Of a stretch of 64,000 bases of DNA, positions 1 to 8,208 are shown piece by piece (the first letter of the stretch is position 1; the number at the start of each line of letters is the position of its first letter). The notes beneath the pieces are model-generated. The model ran no database searches and was not told the origin of the DNA. It saw nothing but the letters and a program-made list of their open reading frames with translations. A program made the position numbers and the translations under genes. Origin of the DNA: Saprospiraceae bacterium. Lineage in GTDB: Bacteria > Bacteroidota > Bacteroidia > Chitinophagales > Saprospiraceae. Location of the stretch: positions 248,001-312,000 of the forward strand of contig JADKKF010000002.1 in NCBI GenBank assembly GCA_016720635.1, read 5' to 3'.

Positions 1-599
1 TAAGTGCATATAAATTGTGCATTCATTTAGGATCGGCGTGTTTGGTGATTTTGGTCATGTTGGATACACTATTAACTATTAGAATAAAGAATTTGATGCT
101 GGTTAGTTCGCATTTAGTAATGAATGTCAACATCTTGTTTGTTTTGATTTTTGTACAGATACTTTTAGGAGCTATTATGGCTGGCACTAAAGCAGCTCTG
201 TTCTATCCTACTTGGCCAGATATGCATGGAGAATTTTTTCCAGATTATTTATTCAATGGTAATAATTGGTCTGTTTCTAATTTTTTGCATTATGATAAGA
301 ATCCATTGGTAATTGTTTTAATCCAGTTTTTGCATAGAAGCTTGGCTTATATAATATTTGCTTATTTTGGGTTTATTTTCTATTTCTATTTTTCTTATAT
401 AAAAATCGTTCCTAATTTAAAATCTGTTTTTTATATTTTAGCTTTATTATTATGTTTACAAATATGTCTTGGTATTGTTACTTTGGTTTTAAGCTTAGGA
501 AGTATTCCAATATTTTTTGGGGCATTTCATCAGATAGTTGGGGTTCTATTTTTGCTTGCAGTTTACTTGCTTAAATATATAATTGTAAGTAAAGAATAG
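1..599 (+). CDS. ctaA: Heme A synthase (COX15/CtaA family), C-terminal part, cut by window edge
   Basis: The frame is open from base 3 without an initiation codon, so the gene begins outside the window. The visible 199 residues contain about five hydrophobic segments. They carry the CtaA landmarks: a His in the leading IHLG segment, a GAIMAGTKAA turn followed by a tryptophan-containing loop, a His-Arg pair (HRSLAY) and a His-Gln pair (HQIVGVL) in later helices. These histidines ligate heme in the family. The enzyme oxidises the C8 methyl of heme O to make heme A for aa3-type cytochrome oxidase in the inner membrane. No cytochrome oxidase gene is visible downstream; the oxidase cluster, if there is one, would lie to the left. 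Family assignment is firm; the symbol rests on family only. Confidence 0.85.
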   Translation, partial: SAYKLCIHLGSACLVILVMLDTLLTIRIKNLMLVSSHLVMNVNILFVLIFVQILLGAIMAGTKAALFYPTWPDMHGEFFPDYLFNGNNWSVSNFLHYDKNPLVIVLIQFLHRSLAYIIFAYFGFIFYFYFSYIKIVPNLKSVFYILALLLCLQICLGIVTLVLSLGSIPIFFGAFHQIVGVLFLLAVYLLKYIIVSKE

Positions 600-663
600 A
601 TATCGTTAAAAAATTTTGGATGAATGTTAAATTTAATTATCTTAGCGAATAATATAATAAAAG

Positions 664-1425
664 ATGGTTGTACGGGAAGAATCGAATTTTAAATATATAG
701 AAACGAATCCAGAAAGCAAAGATGTGCTATTGCTTTTGCACGGTTTATTTGGAGCATTGAGTAATTTTCAAGGCATTATAGGTCATTTTGGACAAAAGTA
801 TAATGTTGTTGTGCCTATTATTCCTATTACCGAGTTACCTTTACTTAGTGCTACATTAGGAGGGATTTTGGAGCATGTAGAGAAATTCTTGAAGTTTAAG
901 AAAATCCAGAAAGTCAATGTTTTGGGTAATAGTCTTGGAGGTCATATATCGCTTTTATATACCTTAAAGAATAGAGATACGGTTAATAGCTTGATACTTA
1001 CAGGTTCTTCAGGTTTGTTTGAGGAGGCGATGGGTAGTTCTTATCCAAAAAGAGGTACATTTGAGTACATAAAAAATAAGACAGCGGATACTTTTTATGA
1101 TCCTGCTGTAGCTACAGACGAATTGGTAGACGAGGTGTTTAAAACAGTAAACGACCGTAGTAAAGTATTGAGAATTTTATCAACTGCCAAGTCAGCTATT
1201 CGACATAATATAGGAGATAAACTTAGTTCTATCAAATGTCCAACGTTATTGATTTGGGGAAATCAAGATAAGGTTACTCCACCTTTTGTAGCTCATAAAT
1301 TCCACGAGTTAATCGAAAATAGCGAGTTGCACTTTTTGGATAAATGTGGTCATGCACCTATGATGGAGCTTCCTGATGAATTTAATATAATATTAGAACA
1401 ATTTTTAAATAAACACATAAAGTAG
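664..1425 (+). CDS. Alpha/beta hydrolase fold protein
   Basis: A 253-residue cytoplasmic alpha/beta hydrolase with no signal peptide. The oxyanion region HGLFG is at residues 26-30. The nucleophile elbow GNSLGG places the catalytic Ser at about 90. The acid is Asp202 in WGNQDKVTPP and the base is His230 in CGHAPMMELP. The order, spacing and length fit the MenH/BphD-like branch, but the substrate cannot be read from the sequence, and no menaquinone or aromatic-degradation genes adjoin it. It lies 64 bp after the heme A synthase gene and converges with thrC, leaving only 16 bp between the stop codons. A parS-like palindrome overlaps its stop codon. Confidence 0.85.
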   Translation: MVVREESNFKYIETNPESKDVLLLLHGLFGALSNFQGIIGHFGQKYNVVVPIIPITELPLLSATLGGILEHVEKFLKFKKIQKVNVLGNSLGGHISLLYTLKNRDTVNSLILTGSSGLFEEAMGSSYPKRGTFEYIKNKTADTFYDPAVATDELVDEVFKTVNDRSKVLRILSTAKSAIRHNIGDKLSSIKCPTLLIWGNQDKVTPPFVAHKFHELIENSELHFLDKCGHAPMMELPDEFNIILEQFLNKHIK

Positions 1426-1439
1426 TTTCACGTGAAACA
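1424..1439. promoter_or_regulatory. parS: parS-like ParB-binding site 1
   Basis: The 16-mer AGTTTCACGTGAAACA matches the widely conserved chromosomal parS consensus TGTTNCACGTGNAACA at every fixed position except the first. The inner 14 bases are a perfect palindrome. It overlaps the stop codon of the upstream hydrolase and fills the short convergent gap before thrC. A second such site lies at 1777-1792. A bare terminator hairpin is less likely, because the palindrome leaves no loop without breaking central pairs. Confidence 0.7.
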
Positions 1440-1441
1440 TT

Positions 1442-2746
1442 TTATTTTGTGTTTAATAAATAATCTTTAAAGGATTCAAACTCTGCTGGAAGTTCAGTAT
1501 AGACTTCATTTAATTCATTTAATTGGTTAAGTTCGTTTGGTATCGGGATTTTGAAAGATACTCTTCTTTCTAATTCTTCGTAGAACTTTGCAGGATGAGC
1601 TGTTTCCAAAAAGACACCTACCAGATTTTTGTTGTATTTCAAGTATGATTTAAGAGAACTGTAAGCGATGGCACCGTGAGGATCGAGAATATATTTATTA
1701 TCCTCATAACACTTCGTAATGGTAGCAATCGTTTTTTCGTCCGATAGAACATAAGGGTTTATTTCTTTAACAATGTTGTTCCACGTGGAACCATACAAGT
1801 CCAAAATTCTATAAAAATTACTTGGGGCACCCACATCCATTGCATTCGATAATGTGATAACTGAATCTTTAAAGATTGGATTTTCTGAAATCAAATAATT
1901 TGAGAAAAAATCATTCGCATTGTTAGCACTGATAAACTTGTCAATTCTCAAACCCATTTTTTTAGCATAAAGCCCCGCAGTTATATTTCCAAGGTTTCCT
2001 GAAGGTACACTAAAGTACAAAGATTTGTTTTTATCTAAACTTAATTGTTTTGCTGCCTCAAAATAATAAAATGACTGTGGAATTAACCTTGAAATATTGA
2101 TAGAGTTAGCAGAACTCAAAGAACAAACTTTGTTAATTTCATCATCTAGAAAAGCTTGTTTTACCATTCTTTGACAGTCGTCAAAACTACCATCGACTTC
2201 TATGGCTTGGATATTATTGCCAAAAGTTGTTAATTGCTTTTTTTGATAATGGCTGACACGCCCTTTTGGATATAGAATCACTACTTCAATTCCTGACAAA
2301 CCAAAAAATCCAGAGGCTACCGCTCCTCCAGTATCTCCAGAAGTAGCTACTAAGATTCTTAGTTTTTTATTTTTGTTTTTGTTGAAATGGTGCATGATTC
2401 TTGCCATGAAACGAGCACCAAAATCTTTAAAAGCCAAGGTAGGTCCGTGATATAATTCAAGACTATAAATGTTTTCCTCCACATGGACCAAAGGCGCGGG
2501 AAAAGACAATACTTCGTTAATTATTTCATTCAGTATCGAAGTTTCTATTTCATTTCCAACAAAATGTCTGGCGATTTCCATTCCAATTTCTTGAAATGAA
2601 TATCTAGAAAGCTGGCTTAGAAAATCAGCATCTAATTGTGGTAAATATTCTGGTACGAATAAACCATTGTCTTGTGGTAAACCTTTCAACACAGCATCTT
2701 CAAATGAAAATGCAAGAGTTTTATTTTTGGTGCTAAAATATTTCAT
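1442..2746 (-). CDS. thrC: Threonine synthase
   Basis: A PLP-dependent enzyme that converts O-phospho-L-homoserine to threonine, the last step of the pathway. The 434 residues match the usual bacterial ThrC length. The N-terminal domain begins with the typical MKYFSTKNK opening. The PLP lysine lies in the LAFKDFGARF motif (Lys107). An ATSGDTGGA phosphate-binding segment and SANSINISRL follow, all family hallmarks. It is the last gene of thrA-thrB-thrC, starting 20 bp after thrB, so it is probably co-transcribed. Inside the coding sequence, 1777-1792 reads as a parS-like site on the GSTWNN codons. Confidence 0.97.
   Translation of the reverse strand: MKYFSTKNKTLAFSFEDAVLKGLPQDNGLFVPEYLPQLDADFLSQLSRYSFQEIGMEIARHFVGNEIETSILNEIINEVLSFPAPLVHVEENIYSLELYHGPTLAFKDFGARFMARIMHHFNKNKNKKLRILVATSGDTGGAVASGFFGLSGIEVVILYPKGRVSHYQKKQLTTFGNNIQAIEVDGSFDDCQRMVKQAFLDDEINKVCSLSSANSINISRLIPQSFYYFEAAKQLSLDKNKSLYFSVPSGNLGNITAGLYAKKMGLRIDKFISANNANDFFSNYLISENPIFKDSVITLSNAMDVGAPSNFYRILDLYGSTWNNIVKEINPYVLSDEKTIATITKCYEDNKYILDPHGAIAYSSLKSYLKYNKNLVGVFLETAHPAKFYEELERRVSFKIPIPNELNQLNELNEVYTELPAEFESFKDYLLNTK
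1777..1792. promoter_or_regulatory. parS: parS-like ParB-binding site 2 (inside thrC)
   Basis: TGTTCCACGTGGAACC matches the parS consensus TGTTNCACGTGNAACA at all fixed positions but the last. It contains a 14-base palindrome centred on CACGTG, like site 1, whose start lies 353 bp away. Being inside a gene is normal for parS. The pairing of two sites strengthens both calls. Confidence 0.7.
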
Positions 2747-2766
2747 AATATTAGATAAAATGATCG

Positions 2767-3693
2767 CTATAATAATATTGCCCCTTCGTTATTGATAGGA
2801 CTTATATAAGAAGTTGTATGAATTTTATTTTTCGAAAACATATCAACCATCGAGTTGCAAATTTTCTCTGCTGTAAATGTATTTTGAGCTATGGCAAACA
2901 TTGAAGGACCTGCACCACTTATACTACAACCAAGAGCACCAGAAACGATGGCAGCTTTTTTAACGTCCTCAAAGAATGGAATTAATTTAGATCGTTGGGG
3001 TTCAATAATAATATCTTTCAGCCCACGTCCAATACACTCGAAGTCCCCTTTCATCAGACCTGTTATAAACAACCCTAAATTTGCACTTTGTTCGACATGA
3101 GACTTTAGACTTATTTCAGATTTTAATATAGCTCTTGCTTCTGATGTCAATATTTCAATTTGGGGATGAATTACTACTAAGGTAAGCCCCTCAGGAGAAT
3201 AAAGCCTCTGATAATACAAACTATTATATTCGAATAATAGAACACCGCCCAATAAACTTGGTCCTACATTGTCTGCGTGAAAAGCACCAGATGCCAATTT
3301 CTCGCCTTCCATAGCAAATGGCAATAATTCTGGTTTTGAAAGAGGACGTTTGAAGTATTCATTGATTGCAAACGCTCCCGCTACTGCGCTAGCTGCACTC
3401 GAACCAAGGCCGCTGCTGAAGGGCATTTTTTTATAAATTTCAAAAGAAATAGGTTCCTCCTCTTTACCTAAATATTTCATAAGTGCTAAAGCAGATTTAC
3501 CTGCTGTATTCTTTTCTACTTCCTTGCTAAGTCGTCCATGATCACCAAATATTTTATCAATAGTCAGTCCTGGAGCGACTCCTTTTTTAACGACTATTTC
3601 ATCTCCAGGATTATTAATAGCTGCTCCCATTATATCAAAACCAACTCCAATATTTCCAATGGAAGCTGGCGCAAAAACTTTAATTCCACTCAT
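2767..3693 (-). CDS. thrB: Homoserine kinase (GHMP family)
   Basis: Phosphorylates homoserine at the side-chain hydroxyl with ATP, giving the ThrC substrate. The 308 residues have the GHMP layout: an N-terminal APASIGNIGVGFD segment (8-20), the ATP-binding motif PFSSGLGSSAASA (91-103), and a C-terminal GALGCSISGAGPSMFA motif near 252-267. It sits in the middle of the threonine operon, 5 bp after thrA and 20 bp before thrC, which makes the homoserine specificity secure compared with other GHMP kinases. The N-terminus has no signal peptide and the protein is cytoplasmic. Confidence 0.97.
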   Translation of the reverse strand: MSGIKVFAPASIGNIGVGFDIMGAAINNPGDEIVVKKGVAPGLTIDKIFGDHGRLSKEVEKNTAGKSALALMKYLGKEEEPISFEIYKKMPFSSGLGSSAASAVAGAFAINEYFKRPLSKPELLPFAMEGEKLASGAFHADNVGPSLLGGVLLFEYNSLYYQRLYSPEGLTLVVIHPQIEILTSEARAILKSEISLKSHVEQSANLGLFITGLMKGDFECIGRGLKDIIIEPQRSKLIPFFEDVKKAAIVSGALGCSISGAGPSMFAIAQNTFTAEKICNSMVDMFSKNKIHTTSYISPINNEGAILL

Positions 3694-3698
3694 AATTA

Positions 3699-6158
3699 TT
3701 ACATTGAAAATTGAATAAGCTCGGCAAAAATACCAGCAGCTGTAACCTCTGCTCCTGCTCCAGGCCCTTGTATCACCAGCGGACGATTTGCGTATCTTTT
3801 AGAATAAATGACCAACATGTTATCGCTTCCATTTAGGAAATAAAGCGGATCTGAAGAATCAACAGCTTTTAATTCTATCGTAGATTGATTGTTCTCAATG
3901 GTTCCGACCAATCTTAGTTTTTTATTTTCAAGCTCGGCTTTAGTCACTAATTCTTTAAAATAATCATTGTTAATCTCTAATGATTTTAAAAAATCGGAAA
4001 CGGTATCGGCTTCTAAGCATAGTTTAGGTAAAAACGATTCGAAGACAACATCTTTCAATTCTTGATCTAATCCACATTCACGAGCTAAGATTAACATTTT
4101 TCTTCGAAAGTCCAAACCAAATAAATCAATTCTTGGGTCTGGCTCGAGAAAACCCAAATCACCAGCTGTTTTAACCAAGGATGAAAATGATTTACTACTA
4201 TCAAAATTGTTGAATATAAAAGATAAAGAACCGCTGAAAACCCCATTGATTTTAGTAATTTCATCTCCACTAGAAAGTAAATTTCTAATAGTACTAATTA
4301 CTGGAAGGCCTGCACCGACATTCGTTTCGTAACCGAAATTGGTGTTTTTCTTTTTTGCCAATCTGCGCAATGTTTTATATTCTTTAATATCTTGTGTTAT
4401 TCCATTCTTGTTGGGTGTGATGATAGAAATATTGTGCTCGAGTATTTTTTCATAAAAGGATATGTAATCAGATCCCGCGGTATTATCTATGAAAATAGTA
4501 TTAGGTAAATTATATTGAAACATCAAGTTGATAAAATAATCAGGATTCGCATGGACAGATGAGTTGGCCAACAGTTCAGACCAGTGATTGTAGTTTATCC
4601 CCTCATAATCTTGGTTGAAAACGATTTTCTTCGAATTGCTGATGCCCATCAATTTTAAGTCCAAGAAATTGTTCTGTCGGATATGTTCGTATTGTTCCTT
4701 TATTTGGTTTAATAAGGCACCACCAATGAGTCCAACTCCAGCAATGAAGATATGCACATTTCTAGTTTCGCTAATGAAGAAAGCATTGTGTATAGCGTTC
4801 AAAGCTTTGGATTCATCGTAGTTATTGATGACCACAGAAATATTGAGTTCAGAACTGCCTTGGGCTATGGCAACAATATTGATACCATTTTTGCCCAGAC
4901 TTTGCATCATTTTACCAGCAATTCCAGTTGAGTATCTCATACTTTCTCCAACTATCGCTACAATAGAAAGGTTTTTTTCTACTTTGATAGGAAGGATTAT
5001 GTTCTGCTTTATTTCCGTTAAGAACTCGAAGTTTATTGCTTCTATGGCACCCTTTTCATCATTTGGATTTATGGCGAAACTGATCGAATGTTCAGAGGAT
5101 ACTTGAGTGATTAGTATGACGTTGATTTTATGGCGCGCTAAAGACATAAATAGCCTTCCTGCAATTCCAGGAACACCAAACATTCCACTACCTTCCAAGG
5201 TAAGCAAAGTGGTATTAGAGATTGAACTAATACCTTTAATCAACCGATTGTCATCAATATATTCATTGCTGATTTTTGTACCAGGAAATGTCGCATTGAA
5301 TGTATTTTTTATAAATACTGGAATATTCTTTAGCGTAGCGGGTATAATAGTAGGCGGGTAAATGACTTTAGCACCGAAATGTGACATTTCAAATGCTTCA
5401 GCATACGTCATTGTATCAATACACATGGCTTTTTTTACCTTTCGAGGATCTGCTGTAAGTACACCATCTACATCAGTCCAAATTTCTATACTATCAACAT
5501 TCAAAGCAGCACCTATTATGGCTGCCGTATAGTCTGAACCACCACGACCAAGAGTTGTAGTTTCATTTTTGGTAGTAGCGCCAATAAAACCAGTTATGAT
5601 TGGAATTCTATGTTTTATTTTAAAATAGGCATTAATTTTTTCATTTGTGGATTCAAAATCGACCAAAGCATTACCAAAAGAATCATTGGTACAAATAAAT
5701 TGCCTTGCATCACAATATTCAACAGGAATATTTTTTGATTCGAAATAAATAGCCAGAATAAAATTGCTGATGATTTCCCCATGAGCAGCGATATAATCGA
5801 GACTTTTAGGAGTATGTTCTTGAAGGGCATAAATGCCATCAATCATCTGCACAATACCTTGATAGCAATGATTGAAGTGTTCTATTGCCTTGCTCTTATG
5901 TGTGGACTCTTCTGGAAATAAACCATTAATAAGATCTAGGGATTTTGAAACAAGATGCGAAAGACAATTTTTATATTCGGGATTGTTGGCAGCAGAAAAA
6001 GAAGCAGCTTGTAAAAGTAAATCTGTGGTTCCACTAAATGCAGAGCAGACCAAGGCAATTTCTTTCTTTTCACTTATATATTGGCGAAGTATGTTTTCGA
6101 TGGTATGAATGCCTGAAACAGATCCAACAGACGTTCCTCCGAATTTTAGTATGACCAT
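3699..6158 (-). CDS. thrA: Bifunctional aspartokinase / homoserine dehydrogenase I
   Basis: An 819-residue fusion of the first and third enzymes of the aspartate pathway. Residues 1 to about 295 are the aspartokinase: VILKFGGTSVGSV at the N-terminus and GRGGSDYTAAIIGAAL for ATP and aspartate binding. Two ACT-type regulatory segments follow (about 310-460, with LTLEGSGMFGVPGIAGRLF and IVAIVGESMRYSTGIAGKMM). The homoserine dehydrogenase runs from about 463 with the NAD(P) fold HIFIAGVGLIGG and the catalytic segment NVGAGLPVISTIRNLLSSGD. The ACT domains imply threonine feedback as in E. coli ThrA. It is the first gene of the operon; no leader peptide or attenuator is visible in the 80 bp upstream. 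Confidence 0.97.
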   Translation of the reverse strand: MVILKFGGTSVGSVSGIHTIENILRQYISEKKEIALVCSAFSGTTDLLLQAASFSAANNPEYKNCLSHLVSKSLDLINGLFPEESTHKSKAIEHFNHCYQGIVQMIDGIYALQEHTPKSLDYIAAHGEIISNFILAIYFESKNIPVEYCDARQFICTNDSFGNALVDFESTNEKINAYFKIKHRIPIITGFIGATTKNETTTLGRGGSDYTAAIIGAALNVDSIEIWTDVDGVLTADPRKVKKAMCIDTMTYAEAFEMSHFGAKVIYPPTIIPATLKNIPVFIKNTFNATFPGTKISNEYIDDNRLIKGISSISNTTLLTLEGSGMFGVPGIAGRLFMSLARHKINVILITQVSSEHSISFAINPNDEKGAIEAINFEFLTEIKQNIILPIKVEKNLSIVAIVGESMRYSTGIAGKMMQSLGKNGINIVAIAQGSSELNISVVINNYDESKALNAIHNAFFISETRNVHIFIAGVGLIGGALLNQIKEQYEHIRQNNFLDLKLMGISNSKKIVFNQDYEGINYNHWSELLANSSVHANPDYFINLMFQYNLPNTIFIDNTAGSDYISFYEKILEHNISIITPNKNGITQDIKEYKTLRRLAKKKNTNFGYETNVGAGLPVISTIRNLLSSGDEITKINGVFSGSLSFIFNNFDSSKSFSSLVKTAGDLGFLEPDPRIDLFGLDFRRKMLILARECGLDQELKDVVFESFLPKLCLEADTVSDFLKSLEINNDYFKELVTKAELENKKLRLVGTIENNQSTIELKAVDSSDPLYFLNGSDNMLVIYSKRYANRPLVIQGPGAGAEVTAAGIFAELIQFSM

Positions 6159-6174
6159 TAAAAATAATTTTTCG

Positions 6175-6182
6175 CAAAAATA
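6175..6182 (-). promoter_or_regulatory. Possible -7 promoter element for thrABC
   Basis: On the minus strand this reads TATTTTTG, matching the Bacteroidota -7 consensus TAnnTTTG, 17 bases before the thrA start codon. No good TTTG lies at the expected -33 spacing, so the call is tentative. Confidence 0.35.
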
Positions 6183-6238
6183 TCACTTTAAATAATAATT
6201 TAATATATAATTGTGTGATAAATAAAAAATTATATCAA

Positions 6239-7003
6239 TTAATGCAAAACTATGGTAACGCGTCCTTCGCTTTTGAAGGCAATTTGTTCATTTTTGGAAG
6301 TATAAGTTTTGGTAAAATCAATCATTGCATCTCTGATTAAGACGCTGGATTCCCATTTTGGAGCATTGGCGATAAAATCACATCCATCTCCACCAGAGGC
6401 AACATAGTCGTTCATGGCAACCGCATAAGTTTTATCCTCTAGGGGTTTGCCATTTATTGTAATTTCTGTAGCTTTATTATTAACAATAAAGTACTTAACT
6501 CCTTTAGATACAGGCCAACCACCTTTCTGTGCCATATAATCAAATAGCTGAATGACTTGATTTTTATCTAATAAAACAATCGTAAGAAAATTATCAAAAG
6601 GCAAAAGTTCAAATATCTTTCCAACGGTTATGGCCCCTTTTGGAAAACTGGGTAATCGAATACCGCCTTGATTGCAAAGTCCAAAATCAACGGGTTTATT
6701 GTAATATTTCTGTCCTTGGACCTGAGTCATATCTGCAATCCAATTTCCGAGGCCCCCTTCTGGTGATGCCTTTACCATTTCGAAAGAAGCAACACCAATG
6801 ATTTCATTCATTTCCTGTTCTAGCTTATTGCGGTAAGGCTCGATGGTTTTATTGAATACTGTGGTGGTTTCAGAAGAGTCTTGTGCCGAAACACGATAAT
6901 CTATGTAACGAGTTTGCTGGGCTTTGTAATGTTTATTGCATGAGATAAACCCACAAAGTACAAAAGCGAAACTAAACAGAAATATTGGGCGCAAAGATTT
7001 CAT
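6239..7003 (-). CDS. 5'-nucleotidase C-terminal-domain lipoprotein
   Basis: A 254-residue protein with a signal sequence ending in a lipobox-like FISC (Cys22), so probably a lipoprotein. The body matches the C-terminal substrate-binding domain of UshA-type 5'-nucleotidases. GNWIADMTQ (about 93-101), CNQGGIR (about 117-123), FELLPFDN and NDYVASGGDGCDF are its usual signatures. The N-terminal metallophosphatase half is missing here and is not encoded by either neighbour. In many Bacteroidota the two halves are separate adjacent genes, so a partner may lie elsewhere, or this domain may only bind nucleotides. It starts 12 bp after the DUF7935-like gene and is probably in one operon with it. Confidence 0.8.
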   Translation of the reverse strand: MKSLRPIFLFSFAFVLCGFISCNKHYKAQQTRYIDYRVSAQDSSETTTVFNKTIEPYRNKLEQEMNEIIGVASFEMVKASPEGGLGNWIADMTQVQGQKYYNKPVDFGLCNQGGIRLPSFPKGAITVGKIFELLPFDNFLTIVLLDKNQVIQLFDYMAQKGGWPVSKGVKYFIVNNKATEITINGKPLEDKTYAVAMNDYVASGGDGCDFIANAPKWESSVLIRDAMIDFTKTYTSKNEQIAFKSEGRVTIVLH

Positions 7004-7015
7004 AATATAACCGGT

Positions 7016-7522
7016 TTATAGAAATAATTGGATTTCGTGACGAATGGCATTAAGAGCAATATCAATATAATGCTTATCATCTATGGCAAAAAGTGCTTCT
7101 TTCAGTGCGGGTTCGTCTTTGGCAGTTGTTAAAGTTATGTCCATTTGGTGTTGTTCCTTAGCGCTGATAATTATTTTCCACAAAGCATCAGAAACATAAA
7201 TTTGCTGCGATAAATTGTGATCAAACTCTTGTTGAATAGCCAATGCCATAGTTTTTTGAAGTCCATCTACTTCTCGATTAGGAGTAGCTAATCTGAACCA
7301 TAAATTTTTAATTTTAAATCGCTCCAGCATCAAAGCCAATCTTTCATATGCTTGCAATTTCATGGGAAGCGTTGTCTGCTTTTGCATGATTGACAATTCA
7401 GCTAATTTATCTTGTCTGTTGTTATCAAAATATAATTTTATAATAAACAAAAGTCCCCCTACAGTAAAAATCGAAGGAACGATGATTAACAGCAAATCGC
7501 GCCACCATATAGTATTTTCCAT
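7016..7522 (-). CDS. Membrane-anchored conserved protein (DUF7935-like)
   Basis: 168 residues with one N-terminal transmembrane helix at about 9-31, then a cytoplasmic helical body. The segment LPMKLQAYERLALMLERFK (about 52-70) and the tail ending DIALNAIRHEIQLFL are features I associate with the Bacteroidota-specific DUF7935 family, whose function is unknown. It lies between 3-hydroxyanthranilate dioxygenase and the 5'-nucleotidase-domain lipoprotein on the same strand. If the dioxygenase frame is restored (see 7557), that gene would end only 6 bp before this start codon, suggesting translational coupling. Confidence 0.75.
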   Translation of the reverse strand: MENTIWWRDLLLIIVPSIFTVGGLLFIIKLYFDNNRQDKLAELSIMQKQTTLPMKLQAYERLALMLERFKIKNLWFRLATPNREVDGLQKTMALAIQQEFDHNLSQQIYVSDALWKIIISAKEQHQMDITLTTAKDEPALKEALFAIDDKHYIDIALNAIRHEIQLFL

Positions 7523-7556
7523 AATAATTTATAATTCAAGTTTATGACCACAATTC

Positions 7557-8042
7557 TTACACACGAGCTGATGAATCTGCTTTAAATTCTTCAATAGCTG
7601 CCTTAATCTGAGTACCGATGTCCTTTAGTTGGAAACCAGCTTGATGTATTTTTTCGTGACAGTTATCACAAAACCACAATAATTTATCAACTTCACCTTC
7701 TTTTCTATACCTTTCTATAACTAAGCCAATGGTACCCTCTGGTCTTTGCGGCGAATGAGGAACTCTTGCAGGCAAAAGAAACATTTCACCTTCTTTGATG
7801 TCTACGGTTTCTGGCTTGCCATCAAAGTTTATAATTTTTACTTGAACATCGCCTTCTAGCTGATAAAACAATTCTTCTCCATCTTCAAAATGAAAATCTT
7901 TTCTACCATTAGGGCCGGCAACAACCATAACAATAAAATCTTCATTTCCGACATAAACTTGTTTGTTGCCAACAGGAGGTTTTAAAAATTCTCTATTTTC
8001 AGCAATCCACTTTTGTAATGGAAAGGGTTTTAAAATTTCCAT
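7557..8042 (-). CDS. nbaC: 3-hydroxyanthranilate 3,4-dioxygenase, 3' end apparently frameshifted
   Basis: A cupin iron enzyme that opens 3-hydroxyanthranilate to 2-amino-3-carboxymuconate semialdehyde, the kynurenine-pathway step before quinolinate. Metal ligands His51, Glu57 and His96 and substrate residues Arg47, Arg99 and Glu110 are present. The first Cys pair of the rubredoxin-like site is FCDNC (125-128). The second pair is missing because the frame stops after SSARV. Directly beyond, in the +1 frame (7561 down to 7529), the sequence encodes CKNCGHKLEL followed by a stop, which is the expected second CxxC tail. So a small indel at about 7559-7562 truncates an otherwise intact gene of about 170 residues. 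Confidence 0.93.
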   Translation of the reverse strand: MEILKPFPLQKWIAENREFLKPPVGNKQVYVGNEDFIVMVVAGPNGRKDFHFEDGEELFYQLEGDVQVKIINFDGKPETVDIKEGEMFLLPARVPHSPQRPEGTIGLVIERYRKEGEVDKLLWFCDNCHEKIHQAGFQLKDIGTQIKAAIEEFKADSSARV

Positions 8043-8070
8043 ATCAGTATTTATTTATTTTTAACAATAG

Positions 8071-8078
8071 CAAAATTA
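8071..8078 (-). promoter_or_regulatory. Possible -7 promoter element for the dioxygenase operon
   Basis: Reads TAATTTTG on the minus strand, matching TAnnTTTG, 28 bases before the ATG. No matching -33 TTTG is seen. Confidence 0.35.
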
Positions 8079-8171
8079 AAGGATAAATATTAAATAAAAG
8101 ACCTAATCGAATGTAATTCTATTTTATCAAATAAAAATGGGTAGGCTATCCCAAGATTAATTAAACTATCA

Positions 8172-8179
8172 TACCTTTG
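8172..8179 (+). promoter_or_regulatory. Possible -7 promoter element for the acyl-CoA dehydrogenase
   Basis: TACCTTTG fits TAnnTTTG and lies 29 bases before the ATG at 8209, a usual distance. The -33 TTTG is not recognisable. Confidence 0.4.
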
Positions 8180-8208
8180 TAACTTCATATAAAAGCGATT
8201 TAAAAACG

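Noticed and set aside
1424..1439. Terminator hairpin for the hydrolase or thrC
   Set aside because: The 14-base palindrome has no loop and needs loss of central pairs; the CACGTG core and the second copy at 1777 favour parS.
7529..7565. Programmed +1 frameshift in 3-HAO
   Set aside because: The site GTG-TAA has no known stimulator or slippery sequence, and two other unrelated genes nearby carry similar defects, favouring error or mutation.
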